From contig JAWNZC010000413.1 in assembly GCA_035771165.1 (NCBI GenBank), positions 868,001 through 932,000 of the forward strand: DNA of 64,000 nt. The letters are read 5' to 3'. The translations under genes were made by a program, and so were the position numbers. Below are positions 35,705 through 45,716 of this stretch, piece after piece. The notes under the pieces were generated by a model. It was not told where the DNA came from, made no database searches, and worked only from the letters and a program-made list of their open reading frames with translations. This DNA is from Paragorgia papillata (Eukaryota; Cnidaria; Anthozoa; Scleralcyonacea; Coralliidae). Positions within the stretch are counted from its first letter, which is position 1. Every line of letters starts with the position of its first letter.

Positions 35705-35785
35705 AATTATGATATAAATATTAGATATAATATATAGATATTATTATATAGATATAATATATTATGATATAAAATCCATAATATT
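35705..35785. repeat. AT-rich imperfect microsatellite
   Basis: GATATAATATATAGATATTA and variants of ATATAGATATAAT repeated. Confidence 0.7.
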
Positions 35786-36124
35786 AAACAGAGACATTAT
35801 AGTAGAGAAACTAGACGGTAATTCAATTTCATCTGCCAATCGTCCTTCTCAAAAATGGGTACAATATACACTTAATGTCTGGTTGCGAGGGCAACAATTG
35901 GTTTTGTTTTCCCGAGAGTCTCGATGTGTCGAGTCACAAAGTCGATGGAAGAACAGGTAGCCCGAGTAATAGGTCCGCGGAGTTAAAGATTGCGGTATAT
36001 GTGTTATACGCAATATAATTAAGCTGGAAGGTAAGTCACTCAGTCGAGTTAGCGTCAAGAAAGAAAAAAGGAAAGAGACTTTTCGTGCGTAAAATATCCA
36101 TTACAACATAAAAAACAAAATTCA

Positions 36125-36345
36125 AGGTGACTCGCACTGTCACCGCCCCTTGTGACTGTCCCCACCTCTGCATGCCCCGTTGCTGCCGTAGCCCCTGCCC
36201 CCGTCGACGTCGCTGCTTTCGCCTTTGTCCTTGCTCCTGTCGTGGCTGTTATTGCTGTGGCTCCTCTTACCTCTGTTCTTGTCGCAGCTCCTACTGCTGC
36301 AACCGCGTACCCAGGGTCTTTTCAGCGGATATAAAATCATGGGTA
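36125..36345. repeat. GC-rich pyrimidine-biased low-complexity block
   Basis: A run of imperfect GCTGCTG, GTCGCC, CCTGTC and CCCCTG words. One plus frame gives a Val/Ala/Pro-rich peptide (from about 36152), another gives a Cys/Arg-rich one (from about 36127); neither looks like a selected protein. Composition differs sharply from its AT-rich surroundings. The block runs into CGTACCCAGGGTCTTTTCAG, the start of the repeat family also seen at 48597. Confidence 0.6.
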
Positions 36346-36403
36346 CGAGGTTGCTGCCGCTGCTACTATGGCTGCTAATTTAGCATATCCTCTCACCTAG
36401 AAT

Positions 36404-36456
36404 TCAGGATTATCCTGAATTGTGAAATGGTCTAGAATTCAGGACTATCCTGAATA
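36404..36456. repeat. Duplicated palindromic motif
   Basis: TAGAATTCAGGATTATCCTG and TAGAATTCAGGACTATCCTG: each is palindromic around ATTCAGGAnTATCCTGAAT, and the two copies are ~34 bp apart. Confidence 0.7.
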
Positions 36457-36466
36457 TTAAAGAAAT

Positions 36467-37753
36467 CATGGCCAGAAATTGCGGACATCGACAATGCGCA
36501 TGTGCGTATTTCGTTACTAAAATGGCGTCTGCGCTGATAGGAAAATGTATAGAAAAGAAAAAACATTTCAAAATAAAAGCAATTGAATGGGCCGTTGAAT
36601 TATTTGCCGTGTTGGTTTCTTCTTCTAGAACATAATTTAAATCTCATAGATAGTATTTTAACTCAAAATGTCGTAAAATTCACAGTACAATCTTACATTC
36701 AAATTTGCAATCTGTGCTTGTGAATCCCTTGTACAGAAATCGAAAACATCTTACAAGTCATCAGCTTTAACAGTCGCTGGTCGAACATCCTTAAACTGGA
36801 GTAAGTTTGCCGAGTTCGTTCCTCGAAGCCAACATAATCTTTAGTACACACTGAGATTTTCAGCCAGATTTATGACCATTAACAGCGTACATTTTGAAGA
36901 TAGAAAATACAAAAGTCGAAGACAGACAAGTGAATCAAACAGCTCGCCATATATACCAGAAATAGCGAAAGTAGTCTTAACCTTTCGCTAGAAAAACTGT
37001 GATTTTCCAGATTCTGCCGCCATGTTTGAAACCAAAATAAAGCTTAGAACCCGGGCTTTCTAATGCCATGGAGAATGAAGTAAACCAGTCAGCCTGATCA
37101 TCGTTTAAACGCGTTGCACTTTCGCGAATTTTTATTTTTTTAACATGTCACACTCGACTGACCATATTAATATACTAAAAGCGTTCAGTTTATCAAAATT
37201 CAAGCAGAAAGTTGTATTGTCTACAAATCACTGTTCAAATCACGTCAAAAAGAGAAGTGTGTCGGAAGAAAAAAATAGCGTTCACAATAAATATTCCACT
37301 GCAGCAGCTTAGAAGTTGGCGTGATCTCAAAGATGGAGAAGTGTTACGACCCTACTCGTACGTTCAAATTCTGAACGCTTTCATCAGGCATTACCGAGTA
37401 CAAATAAAGGTAGACTGCAAGAGGATCAATGGCTTGCTGAGAAGAGCTGTAAGAGTGTGGGTAGGTTGAGAAATATGGCAATGGAGGATGTAAAGAGAAT
37501 CGCTATTCATTACGATGAATTAGCTGATTTAGAACAAGCACTAGATTCTGCAAGACAGAATGCATGTGTAGTCTTCCTCCTCGCTATGATTTTTTCACCT
37601 CGTAAAATTCTGCACGGGAAGCCATATTTCATTTCATACCGAAATAGAGAAGCGATGAGCGATTGTAGGGGTCACCGAGGAGTTTATAGGGAACTCTGCG
37701 AAAGGCTGCTGTACAGTCAGCGCTGGCTCAAATGTCCGCAATTTCTGGCCATG
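36467..37753. mobile_element. TIR element, 1.29 kb
   Basis: Begins CATGGCCAGAAATTGCGGAC and ends GTCCGCAATTTCTGGCCATG, perfect inverted copies of at least 20 bp. Inside are two overlapping plus-strand ORFs (37212-37469 and 37457-37756), the second running out through the right TIR. They match no transposase family I recognise. A solo match to the terminus lies at 27467. A non-autonomous DNA transposon is likely. Confidence 0.7.
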
Positions 37754-37821
37754 TAAATCCCAACCCCCCACCCCAACCACAACTCCCCGGCAACCCTAAA
37801 TAAACCCCACGGTGGCGCACA

Positions 37822-38555
37822 GGACGAAAAAATAGATTTGCATATTTGCAAATCTGATTGCAAAGTTGATGCAAATTTCAAATTAGATCGCCTTTGTCCA
37901 CTTTCGCACAGATGCAAATTTAGAGCTTTGCTATATCTTTGCAACCGTTGCAAAGGTGCAAATGCTGCGATTGCGTTAACTTTGCACTGAGTGCAAAATT
38001 AACGCGTTTTCATAAATTTGCAATGATTGCAAAATTGATTGCAAATTTATTGCAAAAACGAAAGATGCAAAGTTGAAAAACACGTGCCCAAAGTTGTTCA
38101 AATTTGGTTTATTTAACGTTAAAATTTGCAGCAGATTTGCACTATAGTGAAAATCTATGGAAATTTAACCACGTATTTGCATGAAAAATTTACATATGGA
38201 AATGTTATGCAAATTTGTTGCAAAACTGAAAGATGCAAAGTTGGAAAACACGTGTGCAAAGTTGTGCAAATTTGTTTTGTCATATTTGCACTAAATTTGC
38301 ACTTATTTGCAAATATATTGCAAAGTTGTGCAAATTTGTTTTGTCATATTTGCACTAAATTTGCACTTATTTGCAAATATATTGCAAATTTGGTATTAAA
38401 TTTGCATGCGTGCTAAATTATGGGGAAAGATGAAGCAAATTTAATGAATTGCAAAGTTGAAAACGCAACTCAGCAAAGTTATACAAATTTTGCTTATTAA
38501 ATTTGCAATCAATTTTCCAAGAACGCAAATTTATTGCAAATCTATTATTTTGTCC
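37822..38555. mobile_element. TIR element built largely of TGCAAA/TTTGCA motifs, 734 bp
   Basis: The left end GGACGAAAAAATAGATTTGC mirrors the reverse complement of the right end, GGACAAAATAATAGATTTGC. Between the ends, TTTGCA or TGCAAA occurs dozens of times in both orientations, giving very many small hairpins. Two ~63-bp near-identical segments (TTGCAAAGTTGTGCAAATTT or TTGCAAATTTGG at their edges) are tandem at 38271-38395. The weak ORF at 38126-38416 follows from the repeats. No transposase. Confidence 0.7.
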
Positions 38556-38605
38556 CGTGGACCCCAAACCCAACCAAAACCTGGCCTTGGCCTGGTCCGG
38601 GGTAA

Positions 38606-38787
38606 ATATGTGTCGTGTTTACACTGGAACAAGCCTGGCCAAGGCTAATTACATAGGCCACCATATACAAAAGAAGCAAGTCCAGATATTCTGGCCAAGG
38701 CCTGGCCTAGGACGTGTTTATACTGCCAAAAAGTATAGGCCAAAGTTAGGCCAAGACCGGGCCAAGGCTTGCAGTGTAAACACGGAT
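38606..38787. mobile_element. Fold-back element rich in GGCCAAGGCC
   Basis: CGTGTTTACACTGGAACAAG then CCTGGCCAAGGC on the left mirrors GGGCCAAGGCTTGCAGTGTAAACACG on the right. The interior repeats TGGCCAAGGCCTGGCC. The gypsy element at 38795 is inserted just beyond its right end. Confidence 0.65.
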
Positions 38788-38789
38788 TA

Positions 38790-38794
38790 GGTTG
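38790..38794 (+). repeat. Target-site duplication GGTTG (left)
   Basis: GGTTG directly before the 5' LTR is repeated directly after the 3' LTR at 43281-43285. Confidence 0.85.
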
Positions 38795-38943
38795 TGTGGT
38801 GTATGTCCCACAATGCTTGGGGGGCTCGACCACGAGGAGAGTCGCCCAGACAGACCGCAGCTTGTAGTTGATACCTGTATTACTTGAGAGTTATAACGTT
38901 GTTATTGTTTTAAATAAATCGGATACTCACGAACTTATTAACA
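38795..38943 (+). repeat. 5' LTR of the Ty3/gypsy element, 149 bp
   Basis: Starts TGTGGTGTATGTCCCACAAT and ends ACTTATTAACA (TG...CA ends). It aligns over its whole length with 43137-43280, with about six substitutions and three small indels, so the insertion is not recent. AATAAATCGG near the end may supply polyadenylation. The primer-binding region follows, beginning near ACTGGCGACGAG at 38944. Confidence 0.9.
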
Positions 38944-39130
38944 ACTGGCGACGAGAATGGGATTGTGAGCGACACAAGAAAGCGACAACGTACCCTGAGA
39001 GGAAACAAAGGCTCAGTAGTGAGTATCGAAACATTGAACTAAAAGTATTCAACGAGAAAACAACGAAGGTGATATAAATACTGGTAACCGACACAGAAAC
39101 GACGATTAAAGTCTGAAGTGATTCGAAATA

Positions 39131-40147
39131 TTGATCGTCATTAACTCTATCGGGAAATTAAAGGCATTCGACGAAATCCAAGTAGATTGGTCTTCATATG
39201 TGGAAAGAGTAGAGCAGTACTTCCTGGCGAACGATGTCGAAAATGATAAGAAAGTACCAGTTCTCCTGACTGTAATCGGAGGTAAGACTTATAGTTTATT
39301 ACGTATATTGACATCTCCAGCGAAACCATCAACGAAAACATTTGATGAGATAGTAGAAATTCTTAAAGGCCATTTGTCTCCCAAACCACTGGTAATCGCA
39401 GAAAGATTTCGATTTCATAAAAGAGATCAACGCGAAGACGAAAACATAAATTCTTACGTCGCTGAACTTAAGAAACTATCTGAGCATTGTGAATTTGATA
39501 CAGCCTTGGCCGACACGTTAAGAGACCGACTGGTTTGTGGATTATATAATGAATCCATTCAGAAACGCTTGCTTGTTGAAACTAATCTGAAATTCGACAA
39601 GGCCGTGAAGATGGCGGTCGCCATGGAAACCGCTGCTAGCGATGCTGTAAAACCTAAGGTGGAAACAGAACTAAACAAACTCAGTCAAGGTCAGAAACAA
39701 CGTAAATGTTATCGCTGTGGGAAAGATGGTCATGAAGCTCAAGAATGCTATTTTAAAGACCAATACTGCAGGAACTGTGGTAAGAAAGGGCATATTAAAC
39801 GAGTATGTCGCTCCAAGGCAACTGGCTCATCTTCTGCAGTCAAGACAAACGCAACCCAGAAAAGAGTAAAAGATCTTCATAATGTTCAACATGAAAGCGA
39901 GAGTGATAATGATGACACCTTAGCATCTCTAGAGCTACACAAGGTTGAAAAAGCCAGAAGTAACATCATCTGGGTTACACCGGAAGTGGATGGAAAACCT
40001 CTTCAAATGGAACTTGACTCTGACTCAGCTGTATCTGCGATTCCATACAGCAAATACAGCTCTATGTTCAAGACTGCCAAGTTTCATCCAACATCCACTA
40101 CTCTAAAGACGTACACAGGACTCAACTGGAGAGAAGATAAAACCTGA
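39131..40147 (+). pseudogene. gag: gypsy gag with two CCHC zinc knuckles, running into protease
   Basis: The open frame starts at a TTG (39131), not ATG, so the initiator is probably mutated. Residues ~10-165 are a retrotransposon gag capsid region (WSSYVERVEQYF, LRDRLVCGL). Two zinc knuckles follow: CYRCGKDGHEAQEC and CRNCGKKGHIKRVC, for binding element RNA. The frame then enters the aspartic protease; the active-site triad reads Asp-Ser-Asp (ELDSDSAVSAI) where Asp-Ser/Thr-Gly is expected, a likely inactivating change. A frameshift near 40130 ends the frame at TGA 40145-40147. Confidence 0.9.
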
Positions 40148-40151
40148 AGGG

Positions 40152-41348
40152 ATGACGAAGGTCCAAGTGAAGTATAAAGAAGAGATACATCAGCTAAATT
40201 TGTATGTGGTAAACACCCAGGGGCCTGCCCTCCTTGGCCGCGACTGGTTACAGAAGCTTACACTAGACTGGGAAGCTATCACCAAACTCACCTTGAAAGA
40301 AAACAGCCCTCCCAAGTTTTGTAAAGCAAGACAAGTGCCAATGCCCTTCGCCCTAAAGTGGAAGCTGAGCTTACGAAGTTGCAAAATGCCAACATCTTAA
40401 CCAAAGTTACATGGAATGAATGGGCAACACCAGTAGTTCCAGTAATAAAGAAGAATGGCAATGTCCGATTATGTGTGGATTTTAAACAAACTATCAATCC
40501 AGTTATGCAAGTCCAACAATATCCTCTCCCGAGAATTGATGATATTTTTGCTTCCCTCGGGGGTGGACAAAAATTCAGCAAGCTCGACCTGCGCCAAGCT
40601 TATTTGCAAATGGAAATGGAAGAAGAGTCAAAGAAGTTACTGATCATCAACACTCACAAAGGGTTATTACAGTTCAACAGACTTGTATTTGGTGCGGCAT
40701 CAGCCCCAGCGATTTTGCAACAAGCGATGGATCGGGTATTGGAAGGAATTCCACACGTCCAATGTATTCTTGATGATATGATCATTTCTGGTAAGACTGA
40801 CGAATATCATCTCAACAATCTGGAAGAAGTTCTCAGCCGACTACACAAGCATGGACTGCATGAGAGCTAACAGCAGCAAGTGTGAATTATTCAAAGAGGA
40901 GATTGAATTCTGTGGTGACGAGATAAAGATGGCCTGCACAAGTCACAGAAGAAAGTAGACGCTGTTGTAAATGCCCCACGTCCTGAGAATGTTTCACAAG
41001 TCCGCTATTTTGTTGGTCTTTATATATATATCAACTACTACCAACATTTCCTTCCAAACTTATCCACCCTACCTTCAGCCTTTAAACAAATTGTTAGAAA
41101 AATACAGTCCATGGAAGTGGACCCCAGAGTGTGAAAAGGCATTTGTTCAAGCCAAGAAATTGATCACATCGGAAGAAGTCCTTGCGCACTACGACCCTCA
41201 ACGACCTATCAAACTTGAATGTGATGCCTCGCCATATGGGTTAGGAGCGGTCTTAACTCAAGTCATGGAAGATAATACGGAAAGGCCTGTTGCATATGCT
41301 TCAAGGTCTCTTACAAAAAAACCAGAAAAGCGCTATTCACAGATATAG
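40152..41348 (+). pseudogene. pol: gypsy pol: protease tail, reverse transcriptase, start of RNase H (broken)
   Basis: Protease C-terminus with the family signature LLGRDWL near 40230. After a frameshift near 40345, the reverse transcriptase occupies 40358-40867: first Asp in FSKLDLRQAY, then the catalytic box CILDDMIISG, where the usual aromatic residue before xDD is Ile. Frameshifts near 40860, 40933 and 41075 break the thumb and connection. RNase H begins in the frame at 40971-41348 (KLECDASPYGLGAVL with its first Asp; AYASRSL). It stops at an ATATAG junction near 41345 that looks like a 2-bp slippage insertion. Pieces are collinear with intact Ty3/gypsy pol. Confidence 0.9.
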
Positions 41349-41359
41349 ACAAAGAAGCG

Positions 41360-43015
41360 TTGGCCTTGGTTTGGGGGGTAAAGAAATTCCATACCTATGT
41401 ATTTGCGAGAAGATTTACTTTACGAACTGACCATAAACCGCTCACAGCTATATTTAGTCCTACAAAGGCCATACCAGCAACAACAGCAGCCCTGCTTCAA
41501 ATATATGCATTGTACCTTTCGGGATTTGACTATGATATTGAATATCGCAGTTCATCAATACATTGCAACGCGGATGGATTATCCCGATTGCCAATGGAAC
41601 TAACCGAAGAGCCAGAACAAGCTGCAGACCCGGTTCATGCATTTTATGCATCACAGTTGAACCGTCTGCCTGTCACCAGCCAGAAAGTAAGAATGGAAAC
41701 TCAAAGAGACCCCACACTGGTAAAAGTTTATGAATCCACTATGAAGGGATGGAACAAACGACAAGAGCTTACCTTGACACCCTATTATTCTAGAAGAAAT
41801 GGACTAACTGTCCATCAAGGTTGTATCATGTGGGGGAGCAGAGTTATTGTGCTAGCCAAGCTGAGAAGCCGAGTCCTGGAGGTATTACACGAAGGTCATA
41901 TTGGTGTAGTCAAGATGAAAGCTCTTGCCCGAAGCTACATTTGGTGGGCCGGAATCGATCAAGACATTGAAGACCTAGCCAAAGGATGTCGTGGTTGTCA
42001 ACGTGTTCAACAGGTTCCAAAGTGTTCTCCACTTCATCCGTGGGAGTGGCCATCTACACCGTGGCAACGTATTCATGTCGACTATGTTGGGCCCCTTCCT
42101 CGGAAATATATGTTCTTAGTGGTGGTGGATGATTGTTCCAAATGGCCCGAAGTGATTATGATGCACTCAACAACAGCAACCAAAACTATTGAAGCACTTC
42201 GCACAGTATTTGCAAGGAATGGATTACCCGAACAGTTGGTAAGTGACAATGGTCCTCAGTTCACTGCCGAAGAATTTCAACTATTTCTAAAGAAAAATGG
42301 AGTGAGACACACCACATCTGCTCCATACCATCCTGCAACTAATGGTTTGGCAGAAAGATTTGTCCAAACATTTAAGAAATCAGTGACATCTATGAAAGAA
42401 GATTCAGGAACGACTCAGACCAAACTGTACAAATTCTTGATGAAGTACAGAAACACTCCACATAGCACAACGGGTGAAACTCCTGCGACAGTCTTCACGG
42501 GACGGAATTTACGCTCGCGCTTGGACTTGATAAAACCTGACATTCGAAAGCATGTTGTTGGGAAGCAAGACAATCAAGCGAAAGCAAAATCGCACGGCAC
42601 AGCTGGCAAACTACGTGAACTATACGTTAGTCAAGAAGTGAACGTAACTAGAATTTACAGTGGGAAGAAGAAGTGGATACCAGGAATCGTCAAAGCCCGG
42701 ACAGGACCAGTATCATACAGAGTCGAAATTGCCCCGAATGTAATCTGGCGGAGACACATTGACCAGTTACTTAGTTCAAGCATGAGAACAAACACTCTGG
42801 ATTCCAAATCAGTAGAACATCTACCAACGCCTATCAGTGAGTGTGACTCAGAAGACGAGAACACACATGCCCAACAAGAACAAGGAACTGACATGGAAGA
42901 GGTACAACCAAGGCAGTCCTCTCAAGACCAAGGTACTCCAGAACGAGAACTATCGCCTGCAGGACGTTATCTAGTTCGAGTACGACAAGAACCACAAAGA
43001 CTAGGACACGATTAA
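41360..43015 (+). CDS. pol: gypsy pol: RNase H C-terminus and integrase, open 551 codons
   Basis: The frame begins at a TTG after a frameshift, so it is a pol fragment rather than an independent gene. Residues 1-75 complete RNase H (LRTDHKPL; NADGLSRLP). The integrase zinc-binding HHCC motif is at His177, His180, Cys210 and Cys213. The catalytic DDE triad is Asp241 (IHVDYVGP), Asp296 (VSDNGPQF) and Glu332 (LAERFVQ), with 35 residues between the last two. A GPY/F-type C-terminal module follows (GPVSYRVEI, IWRRHIDQLL). The last ~100 residues are Gln/Glu-rich, and no chromodomain is visible. All integrase catalytic residues are intact. Confidence 0.92.
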   Translation: MALVWGVKKFHTYVFARRFTLRTDHKPLTAIFSPTKAIPATTAALLQIYALYLSGFDYDIEYRSSSIHCNADGLSRLPMELTEEPEQAADPVHAFYASQLNRLPVTSQKVRMETQRDPTLVKVYESTMKGWNKRQELTLTPYYSRRNGLTVHQGCIMWGSRVIVLAKLRSRVLEVLHEGHIGVVKMKALARSYIWWAGIDQDIEDLAKGCRGCQRVQQVPKCSPLHPWEWPSTPWQRIHVDYVGPLPRKYMFLVVVDDCSKWPEVIMMHSTTATKTIEALRTVFARNGLPEQLVSDNGPQFTAEEFQLFLKKNGVRHTTSAPYHPATNGLAERFVQTFKKSVTSMKEDSGTTQTKLYKFLMKYRNTPHSTTGETPATVFTGRNLRSRLDLIKPDIRKHVVGKQDNQAKAKSHGTAGKLRELYVSQEVNVTRIYSGKKKWIPGIVKARTGPVSYRVEIAPNVIWRRHIDQLLSSSMRTNTLDSKSVEHLPTPISECDSEDENTHAQQEQGTDMEEVQPRQSSQDQGTPERELSPAGRYLVRVRQEPQRLGHD

Positions 43016-43136
43016 AACTAAAGCAGAGAACGCTTAGCTGTTAACAAGATGTATTCTTTCGGCCTATTCAAAGACACTTAATGTTATGTTGTTTACAATT
43101 GCATGTTAAACAATTTACTTTATAGAAGGGGAGGAA

Positions 43137-43280
43137 TGTGGTGTATGTCCCACAATGCTTGGGGGAACGACCACGAGGAGAGTCGCCCAGACAGACCTCA
43201 GCTTGTAGTTGATACTTGTATTCTTGATAGTTATAACGTTGATATTGTTTTAAATAAATCGGATACTCACGAACTTAACA
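43137..43280 (+). repeat. 3' LTR of the Ty3/gypsy element, 144 bp
   Basis: TGTGGTGTATGTCCCACAAT to CACGAACTTAACA, preceded by the polypurine tract and followed by GGTTG, the duplicated target. Confidence 0.92.
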
Positions 43281-43938
43281 GGTTGTCGTTGCCCCTGAGT
43301 ATCAAGCCCTCTTTTTTTTCTTCTGGAAACTGGCGATCGAGGAGAAAGAAGAGAAAAAAAGGCCCTAACCATACATATAGGAGCTATAGGCTGTGGAGTC
43401 AGATCATGTGACCACTAACTTTTGAGCTCAAAAAACGCGCCCCAACCGGGCAAAACCAAAATGGCGGCTGAGGTGAACCGAAATTGGCGAACTGCCAAGA
43501 AGAGCTTCTCAGTTGAGAAAATTACTGCTTTGAATTAACAGAAAAGGAGAATCCATTCCATTATACAAAACATTTAAGTTTAATATCCTAAGGGAAATAA
43601 AGCCAAAAAAATAGTAAAATTTAAAAGCAAAAAGTTCTATCACTGAAATAAATCGATTTAACCGATCCAAAATTCGGACATTACGAATAGAAACTCATAA
43701 TTCCTTCCAATTCTGAACATACTGATGTTGTTGAGGTTCACAACAGGTTCAGTGAAACACTTCTTCACAGTTAGTTTTTCTTGAGAGTCACTCAAAGTGA
43801 CTTGTCGTCTCTTAGGGTCTCTTGAGCTTTTGTCCGCTTGAGCCGTCATCTTGGATCCTCCTATCCATGCATAGTTGTCACGCATTCAAGCTACGCATCA
43901 GTGCTTAGTCCACTCCGCAACTTCTTGTACTCAGGACG
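43281..43938. other. Intergenic DNA, no gene seen
   Basis: The 75-codon minus ORF at 43658-43885 has no recognisable domain. CCAAAATGGCGGC occurs near 43458, a phrase common in several repeats of this window. Confidence 0.5.
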
Positions 43939-45021
43939 ATTTGTAGGGAACTGGGCCAAGATGGCAAATAAAAGCAAAATGGCGGAAACAAATGGCCCTG
44001 GTGGAGGCTAGGCTATCTCAGCCTCTGATTGGTCAAGAAATAATTGCATATTAGATGGTTTGATTTTGTATTTTTTTTTAAAATAGTATTTTGCCTTCGC
44101 CAGGTTGGTCTTGCCCACAACGCAGGAAATTATATTTTAAAACCATGCAATAATTAGGATTATTGTATGACTATTTCCGCGAGCGGTCTGAGACGTGAAA
44201 TCCAGCAATTTGATTGGTTCCTGAGCGGTCTGGAATCTGCCGTTCCAGACCGCTGAGTTTTAGTCATGTCAGTATACATGCAGCAAGAAGGATAATAATT
44301 TCAGAACTACTCATTGTTGAAATATATCGTGCAGGTATGTTGTTAGAAATTGTGTTAAGCTTTCACTTGATGTATAGCTTAAGTTTCCATGTTATGTGAA
44401 ACTTTTAAAATGTTAAAAATTTTCGTAGCAATGTTCGTAATAATATAACATTTACTTCTCACAAATATTATAGAATTTCAAATTTTTTTTATTCAACTAC
44501 GTATAAACGTACAACCTTGAGCGATATGTCAAACAAAAGCAATTGAAACTGCTATTCCAGGTAGAAAGTTCAGGATTCTAGCTAAACGGAAAGTACTTTA
44601 AAAATAGAAAAACATGTGCCATTTTGGTTTAGTTCGCAAGAAAGATGGTGGCGAATACCAGCCTAACACACTGTCAAGTTTTCACAGAACGTTTACAACA
44701 CTTGTAGTCATATAATAAACTATTATTGGCCTCGCTTGTTCGGTCTGTACTAGTGCATGAAATATCGGACCTCCGTTTCCTGGACGGACCGAGCTTCGCT
44801 GCGCTCGCTCGGTCCGTACTAGAAACGTCGTCGGTCCGATATTTCACTAGTAAAAACCTCACGTTCGGTCAATACGTAGTAAATAATTAGGTATAATTAC
44901 TGTGTAAAGGACTGAGTTCTAGTTAAAAAAAAGTGCAATATACTGCGCATTTTGAGCTAGGGCCATTTGTTCCCGTCATTTTGTTTTTATTCGCCATCTT
45001 AATTGGCCCAGTTCCCTACAA
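43939..45021. mobile_element. Inverted-repeat element, ~1.08 kb, with a nested repeat
   Basis: TTTGTAGGGAACTGGGCCAA and AACAAATGGCCCT on the left (43939-44002) are inverted at the right (44959-45021: AGGGCCATTTGTTCCCGTCA, TTGGCCCAGTTCCCTACAAA). The block 44169-44885 inside belongs to a separate family also found at 57215-57665. Confidence 0.6.
44169..44885. mobile_element. GAGCGGTC/CGGTC fold-back family, long copy
   Basis: The left end TTCCGCGAGCGGTCTGAGAC, a core ATTTGATTGGTTCCTGAGCG and a right segment GGCCTCGCTTGTTCGGTC, GTCCGATATTTCACTAG are shared with the inverted copy at 57215-57665, including AGTTTTCACAGAACGTTTAC. The sub-block 44740-44880 is itself palindromic around a loop of CGCTGCGCTCGC. 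Confidence 0.65.
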
Positions 45022-45055
45022 ATGGCCCTACGAGGTGCAATGTTGGTCCACTCCG

Positions 45056-45681
45056 TTATCTATATCTCCTATATCTATGGTCCAGACACAAATCAGCTAT
45101 ATATTGATTTATACCCGTGTTTCTCGCCCATTATCTAGACAAAACCCTAATTGGTTGAGAGACAAAAGTCGAAAATATACGGATACGAAAATCGAAATTT
45201 GTGAGAATGCCGAGAAGCCGCCCAGAAGCACCTGAGGCTGAAAAGTTTGTGTTTTATCAAATTTAACGTTTGCGTTTCTGTACCAATTTACTGCGCTGTT
45301 TCTCAGGAGTTATTTAGGTAAGAATTAGTGAGAAGAACTCGCTATGAGTATTTTACCCGACTGTATTTACAGAATTGCCAGGGCACTATATTCTGAGGCA
45401 AGGGATGCAACAGAACTAATTTTTTCTGCAGTCGGATATACTCACTGACCTCTATATACCTCAAAAACAGCTTTAGTTCGAAAACAGTGCCAACAGTCTT
45501 ACATGCAATATTGGTCAGTGATGTACACCATTTAATAACACAAAGACCCATTTTTGTTGTTGCTGACACTGACGCCAGTTTTGGATCGGACAAGGGGCGT
45601 CGTAGCTCTGAGATTTTAGGGGTGGCCAAGAGCACAATTTTCCCAACAAACAACACAATTTTTCCGACATAGGAGGTAAAA

Positions 45682-45716
<35 letters not shown>

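Larger units (their letters stand above)
38795..43280 (+). mobile_element. Ty3/gypsy LTR retrotransposon, full-length, inactivated
   Basis: Both LTRs, a polypurine tract (AGAAGGGGAGGAA, 43124-43136) directly before the 3' LTR, a perfect 5-bp target duplication and the domain order gag, protease, reverse transcriptase, RNase H, integrase define a complete Metaviridae-type element of 4.49 kb. The LTRs are unusually short. gag and integrase are open, while the protease-to-RNase H region carries frameshifts near 40130, 40345, 40860, 40933, 41075 and 41345, so no functional polyprotein can be made. No envelope gene is present. Confidence 0.93.

Noticed and set aside
36127..36378. Cys-rich 83-codon ORF resembling a small secreted protein
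   Set aside because: It starts at a non-ATG position, lies in a low-complexity block and has an alternative Val/Ala-rich frame of equal quality.
37212..37756. Possible two-exon gene
   Set aside because: The second ORF terminates inside the terminal repeat of a TIR element, so the ORFs are more likely transposon interior than a host gene.
38126..38416. 96-codon ORF with Cys/Leu/Ile repeats
   Set aside because: It is generated by TTTGCA repeats.
43103..43411. ORF across the 3' LTR
   Set aside because: It overlaps the LTR and flanking DNA and has no homologous feature; it is a chance frame.
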